Shown here: piece by piece, positions 46,881 through 55,708 of the stretch
Position numbering within the stretch: position 1 is the stretch's first letter
Layout: every line of letters begins with the position of its first letter
Origin: Enterovibrio calviensis DSM 14347
Lineage (GTDB): Bacteria > Pseudomonadota > Gammaproteobacteria > Enterobacterales > Vibrionaceae
Reading direction: 5' to 3'
DNA: 64,000 nt
Assembly: GCF_000621165.1 (NCBI RefSeq)
Contig: NZ_JHZA01000007.1
Coordinates: 1-64,000 of the forward strand
Position numbers and translations under genes: made by a program
Notes under the pieces: model-generated
The model's database searches: none
Told to the model about the DNA's origin: nothing
Seen by the model: the letters and a program-made list of their open reading frames with translations, nothing else

Positions 46881-49800
46881 CCATCCGTGTAGCGATACTG
46901 CATAAAACCTCTTATCAGTTTGATAAGGAAATCAATGTCCTGCCGCATATTCTGCGATTACGACCCGCGCCACATTCCCGCACTCACATTCATGCGTACT
47001 CGTTGAAAGTGACGCCGGATGATCATTTCGTCAACTGGCAACAAGACCCGTTTGGAAACTACCAAGCGCGCTTAGTGTTCCCAGAGAAAACGCGCAAGCT
47101 TGAGTTTGAAGTGGAAGTGATTGCCGACATGACGGTGCTTAATCCCTTTGATTTCTTCATCGAGGAATACGCGGAAACATTCCCGTTTGATTACGACGCG
47201 CAGCTTAAAAGCGAGCTAGGGGCTTACCTTGAAGTCACTGAGCAGTGTGACGAGCTGGATGAGTGGCTCACGGGGGTGGATTTGGGCGAAACACCCATTA
47301 ATGATTTCCTCGTCGCGTTTAACAGTAAGTTAGCAAACGATATTTCATACGGTATTCGTATGGAGCCGGGCGTGCAAACCTGCCAAGAAACACTTACGTT
47401 GAAAAAAGGGTCTTGCCGAGATACCTCTTGGCTACTCGTACAATTGTTACGTCGTATAGGTTTGGCAGCCCGTTTTGCGTCGGGCTACCTCGTGCAACTG
47501 ACATCGGACGTGAAAGCCTTGGATGGGCCATCGGGGCCAGAAGAAGATTTCACTGATCTGCATGCTTGGTGTGAAGTGTATTTGCCGGGTGCAGGCTGGG
47601 TGGGGTTAGACCCAACCAGCGGGCTTTTTGCGGGCGAAGGACATATTCCGCTGGCGTGTACGCCAGATCCCATTTCCGCTGCCCCAATCACGGGCAGCAC
47701 AGAAAAAACCGAAGTGGAATTTGAATACAGCAATCAAGTAATTCGTATTCATGAAGATCCACGCGTGACCAAGCCCTACAGCGACGACGAGTGGGAAAAT
47801 ATTAAAGCCTTGGGCTACGCGGTGGATGCCGAATTAGCCGAAGGCGATGTTCGACTGACCATGGGGGGTGAGCCAACATTTGTTTCCGCGGAAGATATGG
47901 ACTCGGATCAGTGGAATACCCAAGCCTTGGGCGAAGACAAACTGCGCCTAGCCAAAGATTTGCTGATTAAACTGAAAGACAAATTCGGCACACACGCGTT
48001 GCTGCACTATGGGCAAGGCAAATGGTATCCGGGTGAAGAGCTACCGCGTTGGGCATTGGGATGTTTCTGGCGCACGGATGGCGAAGCACTGTGGCAGAAC
48101 CCAGACTTGCTGGCGCGAGTGGATAAAGACTACAAACATACACTTGATGACGCTCAAAAAATTGGTGCCCAGTTATGTGACTCACTCGGGCTAAATTCGC
48201 GATATTTACAACCTGCCTATGAAGACTCGCTCTACTACATGTGGATGGAGCGCTCATTGCCTGAGTCTGTTGACCCGCGCAAAGCCACACTGAGTGATGA
48301 CTTAGACAGACGCCGTTTGGCGAACCTGTTAAGTCGCGGTTTAGAAACGGTGACGGGTTATGTGCTGCCTATCGAGTTTACAGGTCAAGGCTGGCGCAGT
48401 TCGCTATGGCCGATGCGATCAGATGTGATCACGCTGATTCCGGGTGATAGCCCAATGGGTCTGCGTCTTCCTCTCGGTTCGTTACCGCCAGTGAGTGAAG
48501 AAGAAATCATTCCAGAGCGTGACCCGTTTGAGCCAAGAGGGCCGTTAGCGGTTTATGATCTTGATGAGAAAGATTCAGCATCGTCAGAAGCAGAAGCAGA
48601 AGCAGAAGTAGAAACATCGAAGTCTCAGAGCCAGCCACAAACACAGACCGTGAATGTTATTCGTACGTCTTTGTGCATCGAGCCAAGAGAAGGGCGCATT
48701 CATGTGTTCTTGCCGCCGCTTGAACAACTCGAAGATTACGTTGCCTTGATTCACCACATCGAAAAAGCGGCAAGCACCTTGTCGACGCCTGTGGTCATTG
48801 AAGGCTATGAGCCGCCAAAAGACCCGCGTCTGCAGAAGTTCCTGATCACGCCAGATCCTGGCGTTATCGAAGTCAACATTCACCCATCAACCGACTGGGG
48901 TGAGTTGATAGACAACACTGAAATCCTCTATGACGCTGCCCATGAATGCCGTTTAGGAACGGAAAAGTTCATGCTAGACGGTCGCCATACGGGAACAGGG
49001 GGCGGGAATCACATCACGCTGGGGGGTAAAACCGCCGCCGACAGCCCATTCTTACGTCGCCCTGATTTATTGCGCAGTTTCGTCAACTACTGGCAGCACC
49101 ATCCGGGTTTGTCTTATCTGTTTTCAGGCATGTTCATCGGCCCGACGAGTCAGGCGCCACGTCCTGATGAAGGCCGTGAAGAAATGCTCTACGAAATGGA
49201 AATCGCGTTCCAAAACTTCCCTGAAGGCGAGATCGATCAACCTTGGTTGGTTGATAGGCTTATGCGGAACATGCTGGTGGATATCACGGGCAATACCCAC
49301 CGCTCTGAGTTCTGTATCGACAAGCTGTACGCAGCCGGCTCGAGCAGCGGTCGCCAAGGACTATTGGAGTTCCGTGGTTTCGAAATGCCGCCTCATGCGC
49401 GCATGTCCCTAGTGCAAATCCTGCTTGTCCGTTGTTTGGTGGCGCGTTTTTGGAAAGACCCGTATCACAAGCCGTTGATCCACTGGGGCACGACACTTCA
49501 CGACAAATTCATGCTGCCGCACTACGTGTGGGAAGACATCAAAGAAGTGGTGGATGATCTGCAACGTCATGGTTTGCCGTTTAAGCTTGAATGGTTAGCG
49601 CCGTTTGAGGAGTTCCGATTTCCACATTACGGCCGACACCAAATCGACGGTATCGAATTGGAGCTACGTTGGGCGATAGAACCTTGGCACGTGTTGGGCG
49701 AAGAAATTACCCAATCGGGTACCAGTCGCTATGTGGATTCGTCCGTAGAGCGTTTGCAAGTGCGATTGAGTGGCTTTACCGAGAACCGCTACGTGCTGTC

Positions 49801-50239
49801 ATGTAATGGACGCGGTGTGCCACTTAAATCGACGGGCAGACAGGGCGAATACATCGCCGCCATCCGCTATCGCGCTTGGTCACCACCGTCGGCATTGCAC
49901 CCAACATTGGGCGTTGATGCGCCTTTGGTGTTTGACTTGATTGATACGTGGAATGGAATGTCGGTGGGCGGTTGCACCTATCATGTCAGCCATCCGGGTG
50001 GCAGAAGCTACGACGATCTCCCTGTTAATGCCAATACGGCTGAAGCACGTCGTGTTAGTCGCTTCACAGATTATGGATTTACTCAGGGGCCGCTGACGCC
50101 GCCTCCAGAGTTCAGTGCGTTGCGGGAGTTCTATCAGCACCAAGAGCCGCCGAAACCAATGGCACCGCCGAAAGAAGAGCTCAGCATCGAGTACCCCAAC
50201 ACGCTAGATCTACGAAAGCAAAGTGGGCGGATTGCGTAA
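46877..50239 (+). CDS. Transglutaminase-like cysteine protease fused to DUF2126
   Basis: 1120 residues. The N-terminal bacterial-transglutaminase-associated beta domain (about 1-100) is followed by a transglutaminase-like domain with an intact triad: cysteine 180 (KKGSCRDTSW), histidine 229 (DLHAWCEVYLPG) and aspartate 245 (GLDPTSG). The large C-terminal part (about 300-1100) is DUF2126, rich in conserved Trp, Arg and Gly motifs (GKWYPGEELPRWALG, RHTGTGGGNHITLGG, FRGFEMPPHARMSLVQ). It includes an acidic low-complexity linker near residue 575. The GTGGGNH and EFR motifs suggest a catalytic fold related to amidoligases (glutamine-synthetase-like), but I treat that as inference. It starts within the stop of the alpha-E gene. 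Confidence 0.88.
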   Translation: MTIRVAILHKTSYQFDKEINVLPHILRLRPAPHSRTHIHAYSLKVTPDDHFVNWQQDPFGNYQARLVFPEKTRKLEFEVEVIADMTVLNPFDFFIEEYAETFPFDYDAQLKSELGAYLEVTEQCDELDEWLTGVDLGETPINDFLVAFNSKLANDISYGIRMEPGVQTCQETLTLKKGSCRDTSWLLVQLLRRIGLAARFASGYLVQLTSDVKALDGPSGPEEDFTDLHAWCEVYLPGAGWVGLDPTSGLFAGEGHIPLACTPDPISAAPITGSTEKTEVEFEYSNQVIRIHEDPRVTKPYSDDEWENIKALGYAVDAELAEGDVRLTMGGEPTFVSAEDMDSDQWNTQALGEDKLRLAKDLLIKLKDKFGTHALLHYGQGKWYPGEELPRWALGCFWRTDGEALWQNPDLLARVDKDYKHTLDDAQKIGAQLCDSLGLNSRYLQPAYEDSLYYMWMERSLPESVDPRKATLSDDLDRRRLANLLSRGLETVTGYVLPIEFTGQGWRSSLWPMRSDVITLIPGDSPMGLRLPLGSLPPVSEEEIIPERDPFEPRGPLAVYDLDEKDSASSEAEAEAEVETSKSQSQPQTQTVNVIRTSLCIEPREGRIHVFLPPLEQLEDYVALIHHIEKAASTLSTPVVIEGYEPPKDPRLQKFLITPDPGVIEVNIHPSTDWGELIDNTEILYDAAHECRLGTEKFMLDGRHTGTGGGNHITLGGKTAADSPFLRRPDLLRSFVNYWQHHPGLSYLFSGMFIGPTSQAPRPDEGREEMLYEMEIAFQNFPEGEIDQPWLVDRLMRNMLVDITGNTHRSEFCIDKLYAAGSSSGRQGLLEFRGFEMPPHARMSLVQILLVRCLVARFWKDPYHKPLIHWGTTLHDKFMLPHYVWEDIKEVVDDLQRHGLPFKLEWLAPFEEFRFPHYGRHQIDGIELELRWAIEPWHVLGEEITQSGTSRYVDSSVERLQVRLSGFTENRYVLSCNGRGVPLKSTGRQGEYIAAIRYRAWSPPSALHPTLGVDAPLVFDLIDTWNGMSVGGCTYHVSHPGGRSYDDLPVNANTAEARRVSRFTDYGFTQGPLTPPPEFSALREFYQHQEPPKPMAPPKEELSIEYPNTLDLRKQSGRIA

Positions 50240-50322
50240 ACCTGAGACGGCAGAGTGTCACTTTTCTCTGCCAAATCAGGTAACGTAGCCGGAGACGTGC
50301 AGCAAAGGTAGTTAAAATAATA

Positions 50323-52899
50323 ATGATGAATCAGTCAGATTCTGAAAATAAAAGGGCGACGGTTAACGCGCCCTTGCTATATCCCCATCTCACGCATGGA
50401 GACGCGTTTGATGAGGTTTATGATGAGAACTTCCACACCAAAAAGCATTGGTTGCCAGTGCTTTCTCATCTCTCTCAGCTACAAAATGGGAGAGTGCAAG
50501 AGTTGCACCAACGGGCTCAACGTATTCTGCGTGATGACGGTGCAACGTATGATTTAAAAAACGATCCCTTATCGCCTGATGTGTGGTCGTTGGACATCAT
50601 CCCCAACGTGCTGGATGTGGAACAGTGGCGGCTTGCTGAGAAGGGGCTGGCACAACGCTCCGAAATGTTCAATCTCATCCTCAAAGACATTTACGGTGAG
50701 CAGCGTCTTATCAAAGAAGGCATTGTTCCTGCTGAAATTATCTTCAATCACCCTGATTTCATTCGACAGTGCCACGGCCTTGAATTGCCTGGATTGAAAA
50801 GCTTGATCTTGCATGCCTGTGACATGGTGCGCGACGTCAATGGCCAGTTCATCGTGATTGGCGATCAAACCCAAGCGCCTGTGGGCGCGGGGTATGCGCT
50901 TGAGAATCGCACCGTGATTTCGCGCGTGTTACCCGCCGTGTTCCGCCAAAGCCATGTTCGTCGGTTATCCGGATTCTTCCATACGCTGCGAGATACGCTG
51001 AACCAATTGGCCGCGCATAAAACGGACGATCCAAAAATCGTGCTGTTGACCGTTGGGTCATCGAGCAGCACCTATTACGAACATGCCTACCTCGCCAACT
51101 ATCTCGGTTATCCGTTAGTGCAAGCCGCGGATTTAACGGTTCGAAATGGCAAGGTGTGGCTAAAATCGCTTAATGGCTTAACGCCAGTCGATGTGATTTT
51201 GCGCCGCACAGATGACAGAGATTGTGATCAGGTTGAACTGAATGCTAATTCCATTTCAGGTGTGCCGGGGTTACTCGAAGTGGTGCGTAACGGCAACGTG
51301 GTATTGGCGAATCCACTCGGCAGTGCCGTGTTGGAATCACCCGCTCTCATGGCGTATTTACCACGTATTAGCCAATTCTTTCTCAACGAAGATTTGATAC
51401 TTGAGAACGTAGAAACGCGCTGGTGTGGCGACGCGCAAGCGCTAGATTACGTAGCAAATAACCTCGACACGCTCATTGTTAAACCTGCTTATGGGCGCTC
51501 GCAAGGACGCTCTATTTATGGGCACTGTTTAACGCCGGAGCAAAAACAGGACACATTGAAAAAGCTAAGGGCCAACCCTTCGGAATACGTTGCGCAAAGT
51601 TATGTGCCTGGTTCTATGGTGCCGGTTTGGTCGAATGCGAGATTGGAGGCGAGACCGAGTCTTCTTAAAGCATTTGTGGTGGCAGACGGCGATGGTTATG
51701 CGGTTATGCCGGGTGGTTTGAGCCGAGTGGCGGAGTCCAAGCAAGATTACATGGTGACTCGCTTATCGGGTTCACTGAGTAAAGACTTTTGGGTGACCGC
51801 CGACAAGCCCGATTTAACCCATGTCTCTTTGCTCGACAAAGAAGCCCTGCATGATGTGCAAGACATCAATATACCAAGTCGTGTCGTGGACAATTTCTTC
51901 TGGTTTGGCCGCTACGCTGAACGGGCAGAAATGAGCATTCGATTGCTTCGTGTGGTGTTTAAACAACTCAATGGCCTTGAATTGCTTGCACCGGAAAGCC
52001 GTGAAGTGTTGTTAAAAGCCGTGTCATTTCAAACCACGTGCCTACCGGGCTTCACTGAGGGCGATCACACCTTGTTTGATTACCCAGACGCAGAACTTGC
52101 CGATCTTGTGGTCAATGGCAATCGCGTGGGCTCAATCAAATCGAATTTACTTGCAATGCTGGCTTGTGGCGAGCAAGTCAGAGAGCGTTTGTCTGCCGAT
52201 ACCCGCATCATTCTTAACAAGCTACGTGACAACTTAAACGAGTTGGACAGAGCGTATGTGGGTGGCTTACCCGAAGCACCAGAAGAATCTCTTGATAACC
52301 TCGTGACTTCCTTGCTTGCCCTGTCTGGTTTGAGCAATGAAAGCATGCTGCGCGGACAAGACTGGCTGTTTTTGCAAATGGGTCACAGCACCGAGTGCGC
52401 GATTCAAACGGCCAAATTACTGCAATCGACCTTAGCACCGCGTCTTGGCGGTGTGGCCCAACAGCAAGTGCTGGAATCGGTGTTATTGAGTGTCGAAGCG
52501 CTTATTTCGTATCGCCGTCGCTATCGCACCAAGGCCAAAGTGCCGTTTGGTTTGGACTTGTTGATGGTCGACAGCACTAACCCTCGTTCGCTGGTTTTCC
52601 AAGTACAACGATTGCGAGAGTATCTTGAGTTTCTGCCGAAAAATTCTTCGTATGTCCCCGGTGGGTTAAGCAATGAAGTTCGATTGGTGTTGAAAACACT
52701 CAATGATATTCAATTGACGGATCTTGAAGCGCTATCAACGGCTAACCCAGAGACGAATTCACGAGATGCTTTCTCCACCTTGATGGCTCAAGTAGGCGAA
52801 CAGTTGGAGCAATTTACCTCCATCATTGCCGATAAATACTTTGACCACACCGCAGGGCCACAGCAACTTATCAAGCCAAAATGGAAAATGGATGTATGA
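50323..52899 (+). CDS. Circularly permuted ATP-grasp fused to alpha-E domain
   Basis: 858 residues. The first 480 repeat the ATP-grasp layout of the first cluster gene but in the divergent form typical of fusions (IGDQTQAPVGAGYALENRTVISRVLP, LRRTDDRDCD, LIVKPAYGRSQGRSIYG). From about residue 520 an alpha-E domain follows (RVVDNFFWFGRYAERAEMSIRLLRVV). M. tuberculosis Rv2567 has a comparable fusion beside a transglutaminase gene. The cluster therefore encodes two non-identical ATP-grasp/alpha-E sets. ATG 50323 and 50326 are both possible, and the ribosome site is weak. It overlaps the last gene by four bases (ATGA). Confidence 0.9.
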   Translation: MMNQSDSENKRATVNAPLLYPHLTHGDAFDEVYDENFHTKKHWLPVLSHLSQLQNGRVQELHQRAQRILRDDGATYDLKNDPLSPDVWSLDIIPNVLDVEQWRLAEKGLAQRSEMFNLILKDIYGEQRLIKEGIVPAEIIFNHPDFIRQCHGLELPGLKSLILHACDMVRDVNGQFIVIGDQTQAPVGAGYALENRTVISRVLPAVFRQSHVRRLSGFFHTLRDTLNQLAAHKTDDPKIVLLTVGSSSSTYYEHAYLANYLGYPLVQAADLTVRNGKVWLKSLNGLTPVDVILRRTDDRDCDQVELNANSISGVPGLLEVVRNGNVVLANPLGSAVLESPALMAYLPRISQFFLNEDLILENVETRWCGDAQALDYVANNLDTLIVKPAYGRSQGRSIYGHCLTPEQKQDTLKKLRANPSEYVAQSYVPGSMVPVWSNARLEARPSLLKAFVVADGDGYAVMPGGLSRVAESKQDYMVTRLSGSLSKDFWVTADKPDLTHVSLLDKEALHDVQDINIPSRVVDNFFWFGRYAERAEMSIRLLRVVFKQLNGLELLAPESREVLLKAVSFQTTCLPGFTEGDHTLFDYPDAELADLVVNGNRVGSIKSNLLAMLACGEQVRERLSADTRIILNKLRDNLNELDRAYVGGLPEAPEESLDNLVTSLLALSGLSNESMLRGQDWLFLQMGHSTECAIQTAKLLQSTLAPRLGGVAQQQVLESVLLSVEALISYRRRYRTKAKVPFGLDLLMVDSTNPRSLVFQVQRLREYLEFLPKNSSYVPGGLSNEVRLVLKTLNDIQLTDLEALSTANPETNSRDAFSTLMAQVGEQLEQFTSIIADKYFDHTAGPQQLIKPKWKMDV

Positions 52900-53777
52900 A
52901 GTATAAAGTCCAACACACGACGACTTACTCCTACAATTCGCCCGTGACGCTTTGCTATAACATGGCGCACTTAGTGCCGCGGGATACGGACAATCAGCGC
53001 TGTTTCAACCGTTTGGTGAAGGTGTCTCCCACGCCGGTATACCAGCGAGAAAGTGAAGATTACTACGGCAACAAAACGCTCTATTTCTCTATTCAGCAAC
53101 CTCACCGAACACTGACGATTGATGTGGTGAGCTACCTTGATGTTCAGCCAACGCAATGGCAGTCCTTGATCAGCAGCCACACATTGACCTGTGGTGAGTT
53201 GAGGCGTTTCTTTGCAGAGGGTGCAACGGAAGAGGCCAGAATGGCGGTGGAATATAGCCTTGATTCTCTGCAAATTCAGCGTTCAGAGACATTAAAAGCG
53301 TTTGTGAGTGAACTGTTTGTGGACGACAAACCCGTGCTGCAATCTGCCAGTGAGCTAACGAGCAAGATCTTCACCGATTTTACCTTTGATCCGACAGCGA
53401 CCGATGTAACGACGCCGCCAGAGCATGTGCTCAAGCAAAAACGCGGAGTATGTCAGGACTATGCGCAGTTGGCGATTGGTTGCTTGCGATCAGTGGGATT
53501 GGCTGCGCGCTATATGAGTGGTTACATAGAAACGCTTCCACCTGAAGGGCAAGAGCGACTGGTTGGGGCGGATGCTTCTCACGCTTGGTTTGCGATTTTT
53601 ATTCCGGACTTGGGGTGGGTTGAGTTTGACCCAACCAATAACATCGTGGCGAGCGATCAACACATTGTGACAGGGTGGGGAAGAGATTACGCCGACATTA
53701 CCCCGTTGCAGGGCGTAGTCTTTGAAGGCGGAGACACGCACAGCCTTAGTGTCGCTGTCGATGTATTGCGCATCTAG
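52896..53777 (+). CDS. Transglutaminase-like cysteine protease (stand-alone)
   Basis: 293 residues from ATG 52896, which overlaps the preceding stop (ATGA). The bacterial transglutaminase N-terminal domain (YKVQHTTTYSYNSPVTLCYN) is followed by the core with the Cys-His-Asp triad at cysteine 186 (KRGVCQDYAQ), histidine 229 (DASHAWFAIF) and aspartate 245 (EFDPTNN). These positions are identical in number to the triad histidine and aspartate of the DUF2126 fusion, showing that the two are paralogues. Predicted roles are peptide-bond or isopeptide hydrolysis or transfer in the putative peptide-modification pathway of the cluster. It is the last gene and is followed by a terminator. Confidence 0.9.
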   Translation: MKYKVQHTTTYSYNSPVTLCYNMAHLVPRDTDNQRCFNRLVKVSPTPVYQRESEDYYGNKTLYFSIQQPHRTLTIDVVSYLDVQPTQWQSLISSHTLTCGELRRFFAEGATEEARMAVEYSLDSLQIQRSETLKAFVSELFVDDKPVLQSASELTSKIFTDFTFDPTATDVTTPPEHVLKQKRGVCQDYAQLAIGCLRSVGLAARYMSGYIETLPPEGQERLVGADASHAWFAIFIPDLGWVEFDPTNNIVASDQHIVTGWGRDYADITPLQGVVFEGGDTHSLSVAVDVLRI

Positions 53778-53818
53778 TCGCGAAAAGCGGCGCGGCTATC
53801 GGTTTTGTAAACCAAAAG

Positions 53819-53850
53819 AAAAGCCCCTAGACGATGTCTTGGGGCTTTTT
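53819..53850. terminator. Terminator at the end of the ATP-grasp/transglutaminase cluster
   Basis: aaaagcccc (53819-53827) pairs with ggggctttt (53841-53849), followed by T residues. The A-rich left flank makes it usable by the convergent VOC gene as well. Confidence 0.85.
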
Positions 53851-53862
53851 GCTACTCAACGA

Positions 53863-54348
53863 TTACTCGTAATCTGTCGCGTAAGTTTCTTTGTAGGTGT
53901 GCGAGTAAAGCTCGAACAAGTTGCCAAACGGGTCTTCCAAATACACCATCTTCGCTTGCTTGCTGTCGTCCTCTGGGTGGTAACGCATGATATCCATACG
54001 CACTTTCCCGCCAAATTCTTCAACTTTTTTGATCACGCCGTGGAAATCGTCTGTTTGTAAACAGAAGTGGAAAATACCCAAGCGTGTGAAATCGACAACA
54101 TGACGCTCTTGGCGCTCTTTCATTTCGAATAGCTCAACGCCAATTCCATCGGTGGTGACAAGGTGCGCGATGTTGAAGCCTTTAAAGCCTTCACCGAACA
54201 CAGCAATACACATTCTGCCGATGGCGGTTTCGCGCTCCTCAGTGACTTTGGTATTTCCCATGACAATGCTAAGGCCCAATGCGTTGGTGTAAAACTCAAC
54301 CGCTTTGTCCATGTCGCCAACCATAATACCTACGTGATTCATTTTCAT
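53863..54348 (-). CDS. VOC (glyoxalase/bleomycin-resistance fold) metalloprotein
   Basis: 161 residues with two beta-alpha-beta-beta-beta modules. The first begins MNHVGIMVGDMDKAVEFYTNALGL and contains GVELFEM. The second contains IFHFCLQTDDFHGVIKKVEEFGGKV and ends DPFGNLFELYSH. Histidines at about residues 5 and 95 and glutamates in VELFE and LFELY are in the four metal-ligand positions. Related enzymes include lactoylglutathione lyase, methylmalonyl-CoA epimerase and dioxygenases, so the reaction is not assignable. It is transcribed in the same direction as the sulfonate genes but separated from them by about 290 bases containing its own candidate regulatory dyad. Confidence 0.82.
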   Translation of the reverse strand: MKMNHVGIMVGDMDKAVEFYTNALGLSIVMGNTKVTEERETAIGRMCIAVFGEGFKGFNIAHLVTTDGIGVELFEMKERQERHVVDFTRLGIFHFCLQTDDFHGVIKKVEEFGGKVRMDIMRYHPEDDSKQAKMVYLEDPFGNLFELYSHTYKETYATDYE

Positions 54349-54456
54349 GATTTTTCTCTCTGAAAGCTCTGATGTTGGGAGCGCGTACTGTTCAGTGAAC
54401 TGGCGAGTACGCTGTTTCGATGGAGAGAGTATAGGGTTAACGTAATGGCGATAAAA

Positions 54457-54483
54457 ATTATCAATAATTATGTTATTGATAAT
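54457..54483. promoter_or_regulatory. AT-rich dyad upstream of the VOC gene
   Basis: attatcaataa (54457-54467) and ttattgataat (54473-54483) form a perfect 11-bp dyad with a five-base centre, about 110 bases before the VOC start codon. It looks like an operator for a dimeric regulator, and the regulator is unknown. Confidence 0.5.
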
Positions 54484-54589
54484 GAAAATTTATGGAGTGG
54501 CATATGAAGCAATTGAGAAGGAGTAAGGATGCAGTCGATAGGGCGATCAAATCGGTTAAAACGGAAGGGTGAATCAGAGCATTTTTTAG

Positions 54590-54628
54590 AGATTGCCAGA
54601 CACGACATGCATGTCAGGCAATCTTTTG
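54590..54628. terminator. Hairpin downstream of the sulfonate gene cluster
   Basis: agattgcc (54590-54597) pairs with ggcaatct (54617-54624), and the loop itself contains the palindrome gacatgcatgtc. It lies 18 bases past the stop codon of the last cluster gene. The T tract (tttt) is on the plus-strand side, so termination of the minus-strand transcript is not certain. Confidence 0.5.
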
Positions 54629-54642
54629 ATGAGAGTGGGAAA

Positions 54643-55674
54643 CTAGCCAAACCAATAGATCCCAATCAATACCCAAACTGCAATGGCAACTGTCTCAATC
54701 ACTACCATCAAGATGGGCTCATAGCCGATGGTGAAGAGTTTCTTCACCGAAGTCTTAATCCCTAATGCAGCAACCGCAGCAACCAAACACCATGAAGAGA
54801 GCCCAGATAATGTGCTTGTTACCGTTTCAGGCAAGATGTGAGCACTGTTGATCGCGACACAAATACAAAAGCCAATCACGAAAAATGGTAGCAATGGAAT
54901 GTCTGATTTCCCGCCCGTTTGTTCTGGGTGGCTACGAAAATAGAGTGAGATGATCAAAATGACTGGGACCAAAAGGGCAACACGTAACAGCTTGGTGATG
55001 GTGGCAAATTCACCGGCTTGCGGAGAAATGGAATACCCTGCGCCAACTACTTGCGCGACATCGTGAATGGTTCCGCCGATGAAGATACCGGCAAGACGAT
55101 CATCGAAGCCTAATACGTTGACGAAAATGGGGTAAATCACCATGGCAATGGTACTAAACGCGGTCACTGCGATAACGGTAAATAGGGTGTTTCTTTCGCT
55201 GTATTGGTGCTTGGGAAGAACCGCGGAAATCGCGAGGGCGGCTGATGCACCGCAAATAGCAACTGAACCACCCGTTAACACGCCGAATTGTATGCGTCGC
55301 CCGAGAATTTTGGCAATCAACATACCAATCGAGATAGTTAAAGCGATGCCACACGCGACCCAAACCAGCATTTCCCAGCCTAGTGAAGTCATCTCCTCCA
55401 TGGTGATGCGCAGCCCCAATAAAGCGACGCCAAAGCGGAGGACTTTTTTAGACGCAAACTCAATACCCGGTTGGCATTTTGAATCGTTAGAAAGAAAGTG
55501 AAAAGCGATGCCCAGCAACAGGGCAAACAGCATTTGAGGTGCACCATAGTGCGCAGAGAGAAACGTCGCTGCAGCAGCAACGGTGACAGAAAGCAGTAAG
55601 CCGGGGGCGAGTGAACCCGCGCTCTGACGCAGGGATTGCCAGCTTGGAAGACGTTGTTTGGTGGTCGATGTCAT
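54643..55674 (-). CDS. suyZ: YeiH/UPF0324-family membrane protein, candidate sulfite exporter (SuyZ-like)
   Basis: 343 residues, about ten hydrophobic helices, with the family motifs GIAFHFLSND near the start and GIFIGGTIHDVAQVVGAGYS in the centre (COG2855). Members of this family beside sulfolactate or cysteate lyase genes have been named SuyZ/CuyZ and proposed to export the sulfite released. It is last in a minus-strand series directly after the sulfolactate genes, which strongly suggests that role here. Transport of sulfite has not been shown from sequence, and YeiH homologues elsewhere are often annotated sulfate exporters. Confidence 0.8.
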   Translation of the reverse strand: MTSTTKQRLPSWQSLRQSAGSLAPGLLLSVTVAAAATFLSAHYGAPQMLFALLLGIAFHFLSNDSKCQPGIEFASKKVLRFGVALLGLRITMEEMTSLGWEMLVWVACGIALTISIGMLIAKILGRRIQFGVLTGGSVAICGASAALAISAVLPKHQYSERNTLFTVIAVTAFSTIAMVIYPIFVNVLGFDDRLAGIFIGGTIHDVAQVVGAGYSISPQAGEFATITKLLRVALLVPVILIISLYFRSHPEQTGGKSDIPLLPFFVIGFCICVAINSAHILPETVTSTLSGLSSWCLVAAVAALGIKTSVKKLFTIGYEPILMVVIETVAIAVWVLIGIYWFG

Positions 55675-55708
55675 GAATAACGCTCCATGTTATTAATATT
55701 ATTTGTTT

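Noticed and set aside
53863-54348. VOC protein as a member of the sulfonate operon
   Set aside because: Separated by nearly 300 bases with a hairpin and its own dyad, and no known VOC step in the DHPS route.
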